Made by a program: the position numbers and the translations under genes. Under the pieces are notes generated by a model that was not told the DNA's origin, made no database searches, and saw only the letters and a program-made list of their open reading frames with translations. From Streptomyces sp. NBRC 110611 (GTDB lineage: Bacteria; Actinomycetota; Actinomycetes; Streptomycetales; Streptomycetaceae): a stretch of 59,920 nucleotides of DNA. The stretch is taken from assembly GCF_001590865.1 (NCBI RefSeq), contig NZ_BBUY01000004.1, positions 425,759 through 485,678 of the forward strand, read 5' to 3'. Shown here in pieces: positions 24,917 through 33,622 of the stretch (position 1 is its first letter; every line of letters begins with the position of its first letter).

Positions 24917-25878
24917 TGAGCGACGCTGAACCGGTCGCGGTCGTTACCGAAGTGGACGACGTAACCGCCGACATGGTGATCACCGAACTGAACAAGCGCG
25001 GTGTCCCCGTCGTGCGATTCGACCCCTCCGACATGGGCGACCGTCTAACGCTCTCGGCCCGGTTCGGCGCCGGTCCGGCCACCCCGGCCGGCATGCTTCG
25101 TACCCCCTCCAGAATCGCCAACCTGGAGGGGGTACGGGCCATGTACTGGCGCCGCCCCACCTGGCCCCACTTCGATCACCTAGACGCCCAGGACGCCCGG
25201 TACGCGGAGGCCCACGTCCGTCACGGTCTCGGCGGGACGCTGTACGCCCTGCCGAACTGCCGCTACGTAAACCACCCCCTGAGCAACCGCGCCGCCGAAC
25301 ACAAACCCCTCCAACTGGCCGTGGCTCAACGCCTCGGCCTTACGGTTCCGCCCACCCTGATCTCCAACGACCTGGCCACCATCCGGGCCTTCATCACCGA
25401 ACACGCCCCAGTGATCTTCAAAACGCTTCGCTGGACCCCCTACCGCCGGAGCGACGGCGTGGGCCTGACCACCTGGACCGAACCCGTCTCCGCCGCCGAC
25501 GTGGACGACAGCGTGACCGTGGTCCCGCACCTCTTCCAGGCACAGGTCCCCAAAGTGGCGGACGTGCGGGTGGTCGTGGTCGGACAGCGGGTGTTCGCCG
25601 TCCGCATCGACTCCGACCTGTTGGACTGGCGCGCGGACTACAGCGCCTTGACCTACACCCCCATGACGCTCCCCTCCGACGTGGAAAAGGCCCTGACCAC
25701 ACACCTGGACCACTTCGGCTTAGCCTCCGGCAGCTACGACCTGTGCCTCACCCGTGACGGTGACCTCCACTGGCTGGAGCTGAACCCGAACGGCCAATGG
25801 GGTTGGCTCGAAGACGAGACCGGGCTACCTATCGCTGCCGCTTTCGCTGACCTCCTGGAGCAAGGAGCCACACCGTGA
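24916..25878 (+). CDS. tgmB: ATP-grasp ribosomal peptide maturase (graspetide synthetase)
   Basis: A 320-residue ATP-grasp ligase of the SAV_5884 (TgmB) type. The N-terminal domain holds AMYWRRPTWPH (residues about 75-85), the ATP-grasp region VIFKTLRWTPYR, and the metal and ATP site DGDLHWLELNPNGQWGWLE near residue 285, where Glu and Asn bind Mg-ATP. It would activate Asp/Glu side chains of TgmA as acyl phosphates and close ester or amide crosslinks. Starts within the tgmA stop (TGATG). A perfect 14-bp inverted repeat lies inside the gene. Confidence 0.92.
   Translation: MSDAEPVAVVTEVDDVTADMVITELNKRGVPVVRFDPSDMGDRLTLSARFGAGPATPAGMLRTPSRIANLEGVRAMYWRRPTWPHFDHLDAQDARYAEAHVRHGLGGTLYALPNCRYVNHPLSNRAAEHKPLQLAVAQRLGLTVPPTLISNDLATIRAFITEHAPVIFKTLRWTPYRRSDGVGLTTWTEPVSAADVDDSVTVVPHLFQAQVPKVADVRVVVVGQRVFAVRIDSDLLDWRADYSALTYTPMTLPSDVEKALTTHLDHFGLASGSYDLCLTRDGDLHWLELNPNGQWGWLEDETGLPIAAAFADLLEQGATP
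25099..25136. repeat. Perfect 14-bp inverted repeat inside tgmB
   Basis: Arms CGTACCCCCTCCAG and CTGGAGGGGGTACG flank a 10-base loop. It lies about 185 bases into the coding region. Such a stem could slow translation or terminate part of the transcripts, lowering ligase relative to precursor. Confidence 0.75.
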
Positions 25879-27113
25879 CCCGTCCCGATCCCACCGCCCT
25901 CCGCCACGGACTGGCGGACCACCTGGAACAAGGGGGCAACCTCAAGACCGCCGCGTGGCGCAAGGCGGTCGAACAAGTACCCCGGGAACATTTCCTCCGC
26001 TCCTTCTTCAAGGCCGCCCCCGGTCCTGACGGCCACCTCCTCTACACACCCATCAGCCAGGACACCGACGAGGACGAGTGGCTGACCCTCGTCTACCAGA
26101 ACGAAACGTGGGTGACCCAGCTGGACGGCCACGTGACCGCCGACACGGCAGACGGCCCGCTGACCGGCTTCCCCACCTCCTCCTCCACAATGCCCGCAAC
26201 TGTGGTGGGGATGAGTGAAGCCCTGGACGTAGAAGACGACATGACCGTCTTGGAAATCGGCACCGGGACCGGCTACTCCACGGCCCTACTGTGCCACCGT
26301 CTGGGGGAGGACAACGTCACCAGCGTGGAAGTGGACCCCGAGGTGGCCCGGCGGGCGGACGATGCCCTGGAGGCCACCGGATACTCCACCTGGACCGTCA
26401 CCGGGGACGGCCTCCTGGGCCACCCCCGACGGGCCCCGTACGACCGCACCATTGCCACCTGCGCACTCCGCCGCATCCCCTATGCCTGGGTCAGGCAGAC
26501 CAAACCCGGCGGCATCATCCTGGCCACCATCGGCCCCAGCGCCTGGTCCTACGGCACCGGTCTGGCCAAACTCACCGTGAAAGACGATGGCACGGCGGAG
26601 GGCCGCATCATCGGCCGTACCTCCTTCATGCCGGCCCGCGCCGAGGCCGTCGTCCCCCTGTCCGGCGACCTGGCCGCCCGCGCCGCCTACGCCGACACCG
26701 AGCGGAAGACCAGCCTGTCCCCTGACACGCTGAACGACTGGATGCCGGCCTTCCTGGCCCAGCTCGCCGCCCCTGGCGCCCAACTACTCCGCGCCGTCAG
26801 CGACAGCCGAGAGACGGTCTACCTGTTCGACACCGGACGGGAGGCGTTCGCGGCCCTCACCGCCGACGGGGACCAGTGGAACGTGCGCCAGGGCGGCCCG
26901 GTCGCCATCTGGGACGCCATCGAAGATGCGGTAACCGCCTGGCGAAAGGCAGGGGAGCCCGACATCACCTCTGTCCGCATGGCGATCACGCCGGAGGCAC
27001 ACGCCTACTGGATCGGCGGCCAACAGATCACCAACGACCAACGGTCGTACTGGCTCGGAGCGAAAGAACCAGCCCTTCGCTGGAAGCACCGCCACCCCCC
27101 GCTAACCGCCTAA
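25875..27113 (+). CDS. tgmC: PIMT-like methyltransferase of the graspetide system
   Basis: A 412-residue protein with a protein-L-isoaspartate methyltransferase core: SSSTMPATVVGMSEAL (PIMT pre-motif, about residues 100-116), AdoMet motif I VLEIGTGTGYSTALL near 126, ERKTSLSPDTL later, and a C-terminal extension of about 150 residues. In fuscimiditide-type pathways the PIMT homologue methylates an Asp of the crosslinked peptide, which then closes to aspartimide. Here it likely does the same to the TgmA product. GTGA overlap with tgmB makes tgmABC a coupled unit. Confidence 0.88.
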   Translation: MTRPDPTALRHGLADHLEQGGNLKTAAWRKAVEQVPREHFLRSFFKAAPGPDGHLLYTPISQDTDEDEWLTLVYQNETWVTQLDGHVTADTADGPLTGFPTSSSTMPATVVGMSEALDVEDDMTVLEIGTGTGYSTALLCHRLGEDNVTSVEVDPEVARRADDALEATGYSTWTVTGDGLLGHPRRAPYDRTIATCALRRIPYAWVRQTKPGGIILATIGPSAWSYGTGLAKLTVKDDGTAEGRIIGRTSFMPARAEAVVPLSGDLAARAAYADTERKTSLSPDTLNDWMPAFLAQLAAPGAQLLRAVSDSRETVYLFDTGREAFAALTADGDQWNVRQGGPVAIWDAIEDAVTAWRKAGEPDITSVRMAITPEAHAYWIGGQQITNDQRSYWLGAKEPALRWKHRHPPLTA

Positions 27114-27213
27114 ACCATCGGTCCAGACTGCCGCGTCCGTCTGCCGTTCCCCCGTGGCAGGCGGGCGGGGCACTCTGCACCCGTTGTCAGACCCCCCACC
27201 TATCCTCCGCAGC

Positions 27214-27387
27214 ATGAACGACGCACCCGGCGCCAAGATCAACCAACGCATGTACGAACTACGCGCCGAAGGGCTCACCGTGCCCGAGATCACCGCCCGC
27301 CTGGAAGCCGAGGGCTACCGCGTACCGGGCAACACGCTGCCGAAGGACCCCCGAGAACACCCGGCCGGCGACCGGCCAGCCTCATAA
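27214..27387 (+). CDS. Small helix-turn-helix-like protein, 57 residues
   Basis: Starts MNDAPGAKINQRMYELRAEG and has LTVPEITARLEAEGYRVPGN, the look of a recombinase- or MerR-type helix-turn-helix. Short for a complete regulator; it may be a fragment. It sits 100 bases after tgmC. Confidence 0.5.
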   Translation: MNDAPGAKINQRMYELRAEGLTVPEITARLEAEGYRVPGNTLPKDPREHPAGDRPAS

Positions 27388-27466
27388 CCTCACCATGGCC
27401 CCGACCGTGCACCTCCCCGTGGCGTGTGGGCGGGGCTTTCCACTCATCGAGGTGAGACTTCAACGA

Positions 27467-27499
27467 TGACTGGCCCTCGCTAGCGGCGGGGGCCAGTCA
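27467..27499. terminator. Hairpin between convergent genes
   Basis: Arms TGACTGGCCC and GGGCCAGTCA, 13-base loop. It can serve both the tgm side and the leftward lipoprotein gene. Confidence 0.7.
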
Positions 27500-27535
27500 C
27501 CATTTAGAGCAGCTCTAAGCCTTGGGTGTCCAAGC

Positions 27536-28132
27536 TCAGAGCTGCTTCATGATCCTCTTGCGGGCAGCATCCGAACCGGTCACCACGACCAATGACTCAG
27601 GGTCAGAATGGCGCTTCTTGGTCGAAACATGGCCTTGCTGTCCAGACGTTGAGGCCTCTTCTCCGGGCGTAAATTCTACGACCATCGCCTTCTCGCTACA
27701 GTACAGCGAGGCACGTGAGCGAGAACTTTCTGAACCCGCGCCCGAAGCAAAGTTGTACGGCCCGGCAGCGTAGCGCTGACTGCCCTCTGAGACATTCTTC
27801 GGCCATGCCGAAACAAGGTTGATCAATGGCCGCTGTGAGGTCTTCGCGTCGACCACCAGGAGTCCGCAGGAACTTCCTTGGGTATACACAATCATGCGAT
27901 AGCGTTCCGTGCTAACTTCCCCTAGCGCTCGGGGCGTTGGACGCGTATCAAACGTTTCAGCTCCAGAGAGCGGGTCACCGTCAAGATTGATCGGCTTGAG
28001 TTGATCGAGCGGTGTGAACTGGTCCACCGGAGAAGGGGTGACAGGAGCATCGCCCTCGCCGTTTGCAGTACAGGAGACGCAGGCAATAGAGAGAGCGGCC
28101 CCAATGGCTAGCTTCCGGATTACTTGCGCCAT
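27536..28132 (-). CDS. Putative secreted or lipoprotein of unknown function
   Basis: A 198-residue protein. The N-terminus (MAQVIRKLAIGAALSIACVSCTANGEG) is a signal sequence with a Cys that could be lipidated, although the lipobox is atypical. The rest (IVYTQGSSCGLLVVDAKT, RASLYCSEKAMVVEFTPGEE) suggests a compact extracellular domain with one disulfide. Codon use and GC are lower than in the chromosome. No family recognised. Confidence 0.6.
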   Translation of the reverse strand: MAQVIRKLAIGAALSIACVSCTANGEGDAPVTPSPVDQFTPLDQLKPINLDGDPLSGAETFDTRPTPRALGEVSTERYRMIVYTQGSSCGLLVVDAKTSQRPLINLVSAWPKNVSEGSQRYAAGPYNFASGAGSESSRSRASLYCSEKAMVVEFTPGEEASTSGQQGHVSTKKRHSDPESLVVVTGSDAARKRIMKQL

Positions 28133-28155
28133 GGGGCCACTCCTTTGAATTTAGG

Positions 28156-28777
28156 CTACTTCGCCCACTGGTTGAAACATACGCCAACCGGCTTCAGTGC
28201 CGTAATATTTCCCATGAAAATGCCGAGAGCGTCCGACACACGAGCACTGTACCTGTTGTAGAGGGGGTATGCCTCAACATACCCCCTCTTCCCTGCGGGA
28301 ACCTCGAAACGCGTTTCGTTCTTCACAGTGTAGGACTTCGTTACGTTAAAGCCCATACCCGCGTTGACGTACTTTGCGTCGATACTGAGGCTTTTGTCCC
28401 ACGATGCCGATACGCCCTTCTCAACCGTCAGCACTAGCGTGGTCTTGCCCTGGCCGCTCGTCTTCGACAGTACCGTGGTGCCGCAAACCTCGCCCAAGTA
28501 CAGGCGGTTCGTCACGTGGTAGGGGGGAGGGTTGGGTCCGCCGTAGAGCTGAATGCCATTGTCGCTCGGGGAGGTGCTCGCCGAGGGGTCAGCGTAATCA
28601 GCGTTGCGCTTTACTATGGTGTGAGGGCCAGGATTAAAAAAATTTACCTGAGGCCTCGACCCCAGGATTCCCGTCCTTGCCTTGTGCTGCTGCTGGGGTA
28701 GTTGAAGTAATTCCAGCTCCCAGCGCACTGATAGCGAGCGCGCCAACGAGCGCGCCAAGCTTCGCTGTGCGGTTCAT
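28156..28777 (-). pseudogene. Secreted protein gene broken by a frameshift in an A/T run
   Basis: ATG 28777 (with GGGGGA upstream) starts a clear signal peptide, MNRTAKLGALVGALAISALG then an Ala-rich cleavage site (PAAAQG). The frame stops at TAA just after a run of seven A/T bases at 28636-28642. With six, it continues as NPGPHTIVKRNADY, SYTVKNETRFEVPAGKRGYVEAYPLY and ends VGVCFNQWAK. The repaired product is about 206 residues, beta-rich, family unknown to me. It may be pseudogene, sequencing error or slippage. Confidence 0.7.
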
Positions 28778-29303
28778 GCATTCCCCCCAAGGGTTCGCTT
28801 TTAGCACTCCGGTCTTGAGTGCGCATAGCCATGAACTTAATTAGCTTCTACGTTCGCTGCCACTGGATATGTTCGATTCGGGTCAGATCTGGCGTGACGG
28901 ATGGTCGCTCCGACGTTTCGGCGCAAAACGTCAGTGGTGTGGCGAACTGCTTCATCGCCTCGACTTGGTTCCACAACCGAATCAATGCCAGCGGGGCCCT
29001 CAAAGTCACATAAAGTGGGGCAAATTGAGGTGCTGCCGTTCCTCCTGCGTATTGAAACGGCTACCACGGGTAGGGATGAGGGCTCACTGGACACGCCGAG
29101 CGGGCCAGCACGCCGGAGTGGCTTGAAATTGCGTCGGAATGCTCTGAGCTGTCCATGTGGTGTGTCCGTCCTTGACCTTCTAGGGCGGCCGCTGATACGC
29201 GCAGCGGACACTGGCTGTCCAGACGCCCACGACATCAGCCCGGCCGGAGGGGGGCGACATCACGGCGTTAGGAACTGGCGGCGGAGTCTCGCCCGTCCCG
29301 GAC
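28778..29303. other. No convincing gene
   Basis: About 525 bases with several short open frames on both strands, none with a ribosome site and natural coding pattern. A leftward frame ending at 28837 (NVGATIRHARSDPNRTYPV) might be a relic but I cannot support it. Confidence 0.5.
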
Positions 29304-29420
29304 ATGCGAATGATCGAGCTTCTTCCGCAACTCATCCGCGCCCACCTAGAACGCGCCGGTGATCCTTGGATTAAGGCCCGCGCCGATCACCTGGTGGGCA
29401 AGGTGTTTGTTCAGTGCTAG
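29304..29420 (+). CDS. Possible small ORF, 38 residues
   Basis: Reads MRMIELLPQLIRAHLERAGD then PWIKARADHLVGKVFVQC. The amphipathic helical pattern resembles tails of island proteins. There is no good ribosome site, so it may be a 3' fragment of a lost gene. Confidence 0.35.
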   Translation: MRMIELLPQLIRAHLERAGDPWIKARADHLVGKVFVQC

Positions 29421-29448
29421 ACGATGCACCCCAACAATCTGCGGAAGC

Positions 29449-29700
29449 TCATGGGTTAGATCTCGGCCCCTCGACATCCCTCCGGCTGGACACTGCAGCC
29501 CGCGCGATCACCGACAAGGACAGCTCCCGCTCCTCGTTCACCACCAGCCAGCCCTTATCAAGAAGAGACTGGAGAACTGGACGCACCTCTTCGCCCAGCT
29601 CCTCCGCCAGGTCATCATCCGTGGGGGAACGGCCGGCCCGGAGGGCGGCGGCCACGTGGAATACGACCGCTTCCTCCTCAGTGGTGATGTTGAAGTTCAT
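29449..29700 (-). CDS. Small winged-helix-like hypothetical protein, 83 residues
   Basis: From ATG 29700 the product reads MNFNITTEEEAVVFHVAAAL, DDDLAEELGEEVRPVLQSLLD, then KGWLVVNEERELSLSVIA, a helix-helix-helix-strand pattern of winged DNA-binding domains. Upstream codons to 29769 have no site. Function unknown. Confidence 0.55.
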   Translation of the reverse strand: MNFNITTEEEAVVFHVAAALRAGRSPTDDDLAEELGEEVRPVLQSLLDKGWLVVNEERELSLSVIARAAVSSRRDVEGPRSNP

Positions 29701-29953
29701 GGTGCGAAGGTATGCGCGCCCCTGGTCTGCGGCGCCCTCAAACCCTGGGCGCCCTCTCCTCCTACTCATCCGAGACGGCCGCCGGCCCGACGCAGGAGGC
29801 GAAAGGGGATTGGCTGCCAGGCCTAACAGCGGGTGTCCGGGGCAAGGAAACAGGGCCGCAGCTGAGCGAACCTCTGTAGATCGTTTTGCGCAGAATGTCC
29901 ACCTTGGGTAAGGATGGCGAATCTTTGGCTCACCCTTAGGGAGGAATTTGCTT

Positions 29954-30067
29954 ATGCGCCTCGGATGTAGCGTTGCTGGCGTTGTTACGGCTGTTGTCCT
30001 CAGCGTGCTCGTCGTGATGGGTCTAGCCGTGGGGGCTGGTCTGCTGATGTTCGCTGGCGCCGAATGA
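29954..30067 (+). CDS. Tiny membrane peptide, 37 residues
   Basis: Starts MRLGCSVAGV and is almost all hydrophobic (VVTAVVLSVLVVMGLAVGAGL), one membrane span. GGAGG lies eight bases upstream. It mirrors the other small membrane peptide of the element. Function unknown; could be a toxin, holin-like or regulatory peptide. Confidence 0.55.
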   Translation: MRLGCSVAGVVTAVVLSVLVVMGLAVGAGLLMFAGAE

Positions 30068-30554
30068 AGGGCCCTGCGGGCGCCCTGTGAACGGCCTGTA
30101 CTGACGCCTTGTCCGGCGGTGGAGTTTCACCCGACCCAGATATGCCCACAAACATCCTCCTGCGGAACCTGGTGCCGCCCGCTCGTTCTCCTCATCCGCG
30201 ATGCCCGGCCCGGTGACGGAAGGCCGGACGCGGCCACCCCCGCTCCCGAGGGCAGCCACCCCAGCGGCAGCCCCGTCCGTGCGTCTCTGCCGGCGCATGG
30301 CGGGGCTTCCTGCTGCTGACCTGCGGGTTTCAGGGCTTACCAGGGTGTAGGGTCCACCTGGACCGGGCCCTGTGCCATGGCGATGTCGTGCCCCCACCTC
30401 GTGCGGCTGTTGTCCGCCCGGTAACCGTCCGTCCGCGGATGTCCGCGGCCGGGTCCTCCAGGCCCCAGCCGAGAGGCTGGCGCCACCACCGTAGCGCGCC
30501 CGGCGGGGGCGAGTTGACACGGTCAGCACCTGGTCAGCAGCGGAGGGCCGGCGC
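30068..30554. other. No convincing gene; right border of the element
   Basis: About 490 bases without supported coding. GC rises towards the right. The last part has an 8-base match (CTGGTCAG) to the left junction. The element's right end probably lies here. Confidence 0.5.
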
Positions 30555-31157
30555 TCAATTCCCGGCGTCCGCCCGGCCCCAGTCCTGGCCCGCGCGCTCC
30601 CACGCCAGATCCCAGCCGCGGAAGCGGCGCACCATCAGGTGACCGACGACCAGCCGCCGCCCGCCCTCGATCAGCCCGCCGGCCGCCACCGCGGTGCCCA
30701 GACCGGCCAGCGCCGCATGCGTACCGGCCGTACCGGCGTCCATCGGCCGCGGCATCACCCGGCCACGGTCGTCCGTCCAGATCCGGAACCGCTCACCGGG
30801 CTCCACCGGACGCGGCGCCGGGATCCGCCCGACATGCGCGGTGCCGTCCGCGCCCGTCCACCGGCCGATGACCCGGAGCCGCGCATCGCGGTGCGAGGCG
30901 GTCTCCGGATCGGGGTCGAGTGGGGCCCGGGAGACCGGCCGGTCGACCGTGACCCACACCTGATGCCGCTGCTCGAGCTGTGCCCGTACGGTCTGCAGCA
31001 GCGCGTCGTGTGCCGCCCGGCCGACGAACCAGCCCACCGAGGGCGCTCCGAGGGCGATCAGGAGCGCGGTGGCGAGCCCCACCCAGGCTTCGATCCGGTC
31101 GGTCCGGCGGAGCAGTGGATTGTGCCGCCGGCGCCATGCGTCGCGTACCGCCCGCAT
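30555..31157 (-). CDS. Rv1733c-like membrane protein
   Basis: A 200-residue protein with two membrane spans: WVGLATALLIALGAPSVGWF near residue 26 and THAALAGLGTAVAAGGLI near 146, flanking an extracytoplasmic region with VWVTVDRPVSRAPLDPD and GEPFRIWTDDRGR-like segments. The pattern (two spans with a loop and RRLVVGHL) fits the Rv1733c family of actinobacteria. Function unknown. It precedes no other gene on its strand and ends near the element border. Confidence 0.75.
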   Translation of the reverse strand: MRAVRDAWRRRHNPLLRRTDRIEAWVGLATALLIALGAPSVGWFVGRAAHDALLQTVRAQLEQRHQVWVTVDRPVSRAPLDPDPETASHRDARLRVIGRWTGADGTAHVGRIPAPRPVEPGERFRIWTDDRGRVMPRPMDAGTAGTHAALAGLGTAVAAGGLIEGGRRLVVGHLMVRRFRGWDLAWERAGQDWGRADAGN

Positions 31158-31206
31158 CGTCGCCCCCCTCCCGCGTTCCCGCTCCCGCTCCGCGTCGTGT
31201 CATACC

Positions 31207-31698
31207 TCATCGCGGGTGCTCCGGGCGAGAGGTACGCAGGGGGAACACCCGTACCGCCAGGGTGACCTCGGCGCCCGCCGTCCCGGTGTCCGTCCGCGGA
31301 GCCCCCGGGGCGACCGCGAACCGGTCCGCCAGCCGGCGCGCCAGCCACAGCCCCCGGCCGTTCGCGCCGCGCTCCAGGTCCGGCGGCAGCTCGGGGATCA
31401 CCGCCGCGCTGAACCCGGGGCCCGTATCGCTGATCCGGCACTCCAGTTCATCGCAGACCCGGCGCAGCTCCAGACGCCCGGAACCGCCGCCGTGCCGGAC
31501 GGCGTTGCCCGCGATCTCGTCCACCGCCAGGACGAACTCGCCCCGCCGTGGCGCGGACAGGCCCTCGCGGGCCGCGCACTCCTCGACCAGGAGCCGCAGC
31601 TGGGGCAGCAGACGGGCGGTGAAACGCCGCTGCAGCAGCCGGCGGCCGGGCTCCTCGGCCGGCTCCCCGGAAGGGCCCGCCGGATCGGGGTTCACCAC
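31207..31698 (-). CDS. RsbW-like anti-sigma HATPase
   Basis: About 163 residues. The N-box is FVLAVDEIAGNAVRHGGG, the G1 box is ISDTGPGF, and the G2 loop is GANGRGLWLARRLAD, all present. The pair with the MEDS-STAS gene upstream (overlap of 4-7 bases, GTGGTGA) suggests a partner-switch: a sensor/anti-anti-sigma protein and its anti-sigma kinase. The sigma target is not in this window. Confidence 0.85.
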   Translation of the reverse strand: MVNPDPAGPSGEPAEEPGRRLLQRRFTARLLPQLRLLVEECAAREGLSAPRRGEFVLAVDEIAGNAVRHGGGSGRLELRRVCDELECRISDTGPGFSAAVIPELPPDLERGANGRGLWLARRLADRFAVAPGAPRTDTGTAGAEVTLAVRVFPLRTSRPEHPR

Positions 31699-32588
31699 GG
31701 GCGAGCCACCTCCGTCAGCACCAGCAGCGGTACCGTCCCACCGCCCAGCCGTCGCAGCAACCCGTGGTGTTCAGGGGCGCAGCGCACCTCGACACGGTCG
31801 TGGCCGGCCGCCCGGCGGGCCAGCGTGAGCAGGCTGACGGCGCAGCCCACCGACAGGAAGTGCAGCCGGGTCAGATCCACCGTCAGCCGCCGGGCCGGTG
31901 CCGTGTGCGCCAGCGCGATCCGCAGCGCGGTGGTGAACGCGTCGCGGTTCGCGGCGTCCGCCTCGCCGATGAGGCGCAGTGTGCCGTCCGGGTCGCGTAC
32001 CGTCCGCAGACTGCCCAGGCGCTCCAGCAGCGTACGGGGGTGCGCCCGTTCCATGGCGGCGACCACCGCGCGGTCGAAACGGCGGCGGTCGTAGGCGCAG
32101 ATCTCCGTGTACGGCCGGCCGGCGAAGAGGGCGTGCGCGGAGGTCTCGCGGGCCATCATCGCCTCGACGGCGGTGCCGAGCGCGGCCACCCAGCCCATGT
32201 CGATGAACGCCCGCAGCCCGGCGTACCCCTCGGCCACGGCCCGGTCCGTCTCCTGGCTCAGCCGGGCCAGCTGCCGGGCGGCGGTGAACTCCGCGTCCGG
32301 CCGGACCACCTCGCGCATACTGCTGACGACCAGCTGGCCGCGCTCGCGCGCCGACACCGTGCTGTGACTGGGGAAGTCGATCCTGGCCAGCACCTCGTCC
32401 GCCGGTACCTCGGGGCACGGCAGGACCAGCACCTTCTCGCCCCGCGCCAGCCCGAGCCGGACGAACGCCGTGGCGGTCTCCCAACGCACCTCGTCGTCGC
32501 CGTAACTCACGAAGGCGTGGTCCCCGGGCCCCAGCTGCTGGACAGGGATGAGCGGGCCGTCCCCGGCGTCCCTCGCAGGCATCGACAC
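31692..32588 (-). CDS. MEDS sensor domain plus STAS-like protein
   Basis: A 298-residue protein. Residues 15-185 form the MEDS (DcmR sensory) domain: GDHAFVSYGDDEVRWETATAF, then MMARETSAHALFAGRPYTEICAYDRRRF. Residues about 195-295 are STAS-like (TALRIALAHTAPARRLTVDLTRLHFLSVGC). Such fusions regulate HATPase partners. Start is GTG 32588 or ATG 32582. Cotranscribed with the HATPase gene. Confidence 0.85.
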   Translation of the reverse strand: MSMPARDAGDGPLIPVQQLGPGDHAFVSYGDDEVRWETATAFVRLGLARGEKVLVLPCPEVPADEVLARIDFPSHSTVSARERGQLVVSSMREVVRPDAEFTAARQLARLSQETDRAVAEGYAGLRAFIDMGWVAALGTAVEAMMARETSAHALFAGRPYTEICAYDRRRFDRAVVAAMERAHPRTLLERLGSLRTVRDPDGTLRLIGEADAANRDAFTTALRIALAHTAPARRLTVDLTRLHFLSVGCAVSLLTLARRAAGHDRVEVRCAPEHHGLLRRLGGGTVPLLVLTEVARPW

Positions 32589-32679
32589 GCGGCCTCTGTC
32601 TCCCGTCGCCGTGCCGCGCCGACGACCGGCGTCGTCGCGACCACCCCCGACACAGGCCCCAGGGGGCTGCGCCGACCCG

Positions 32680-33507
32680 TCAGCCGAGTATCTCGAACGG
32701 GTCGCCGATACGGATCGTGCCGGTGGTGCGAGGTATCAGATTCTGGCCGAAGACCAGCCGGTCACCGAAGCGGCGATGGCGGGCCAGGGTCCGCAGCGGC
32801 TCCTTGCCGCGCTCGGCGGTGTACTGGTCGGTGGTCGTGACCACGCAGCGCGCGCTGGGCTTGACCACGGCGAACTCCACCTCGCCGATACGGACCCGCC
32901 GCCAGCCGTCCTCTGCCCAGGGAGCCGTGCCGTCCACCACCACATTGGGCCGGAAACGGTTCATCGGCAGGGGGCCCTCGTCGGCGTGGTCGCCCTGTGC
33001 GACAAGGGAGTTGAGGGCGTCCAGCGACGAGGCGGCGGTCAGCAGCAGCGGGAAGCCGTCGGCGAAGCCGACCGTGTCACCGGGCCGTGCGTACTCCGGG
33101 TCGACCGGCCGGCGCTTCTCCGGCGCGTCGAGGTGGACCAGCCGGCACTCCACGCCCAGGAACCCGCTGAACCACTCGGCGGCCGCCGCGCCCGCGGGCA
33201 CGGCCTCGACGACGTCCTTCCAGACCTCGACCGGGACGGTCCGGCCGCCGCTCCCGGGCACCTCGACCGTCAGCGGCGGCATGCCGGGCGCGGTGACCCG
33301 GAGGACACCGTCCGGCAGCTCCTCGGCGCGCGCCAAGGCGAGAGTCGGCTGCTGACGTTGGGTGAGCTGTCCGTTCTCGGCATCGACCAGCAGCCACCGT
33401 CGGTCCCCGGCGAGCCCCCACGGCTCCACGACCGCCTCGCCGGGATCGGACCCCGCCAGAGATTTGACCGGATAGCGGTGGAGGGACCGGAGCGCAGGTT
33501 TCGGCAT
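32680..33507 (-). CDS. MOSC domain protein with N-terminal beta-barrel
   Basis: A 275-residue protein of the YcbX type. The N-terminal MOSC_N segment SLHRYPVKSLAGSDPGEAV is followed by the MOSC core: NRFRPNVVVDGTAPWAEDGW, CVVTTTDQ and LIPRTTGTIRIGDPFEI; the Cys in RCVV may hold a sulfur or molybdenum ligand. YcbX reduces N-hydroxylated compounds in other bacteria. AGGA eight bases from the chosen ATG; a start three codons earlier is possible. Confidence 0.87.
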   Translation of the reverse strand: MPKPALRSLHRYPVKSLAGSDPGEAVVEPWGLAGDRRWLLVDAENGQLTQRQQPTLALARAEELPDGVLRVTAPGMPPLTVEVPGSGGRTVPVEVWKDVVEAVPAGAAAAEWFSGFLGVECRLVHLDAPEKRRPVDPEYARPGDTVGFADGFPLLLTAASSLDALNSLVAQGDHADEGPLPMNRFRPNVVVDGTAPWAEDGWRRVRIGEVEFAVVKPSARCVVTTTDQYTAERGKEPLRTLARHRRFGDRLVFGQNLIPRTTGTIRIGDPFEILG

Positions 33508-33622
33508 GCGGTCCATCCTGCCAGCCGCCTCGGACAGTTGACCGATGGTCCGGGGCCGTTCCCGGTCCGTACCCGGTCGGCGCCCGCGCTCAGCACCCTC
33601 CCCGTACCGGATCAGTACCCGA

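Larger units (their letters stand above)
16030..30545. mobile_element. Integrated element (serine-integrase type), about 14.5 kb
   Basis: Bounds are approximate. The left edge is set by the integrase gene, which abuts the 5' end of the beta-helix gene. The right edge is set by the return of high-GC chromosomal genes at 30555. Contents include integrase, HNH endonucleases, phage TerS, a TerL remnant, a sigma remnant, XRE/DUF397 regulators, tiny membrane peptides, lower-GC hypothetical genes and a graspetide cluster. No conjugation genes, capsid genes or replication initiator were seen, so this is a phage-derived island or satellite rather than a complete prophage or ICE. An 8-base match CTGGTCAG at 16056-16063 and 30530-30537 is a weak candidate for the attachment core. 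Confidence 0.75.

Noticed and set aside
28837..29235. 132-codon leftward ORF in the element
   Set aside because: No ribosome site and no recognisable pattern; could be a relic but unsupported.
30023..30529. 168-codon leftward ORF at the element's right border
   Set aside because: Pro/Arg-rich, no ribosome site, spans the likely junction.
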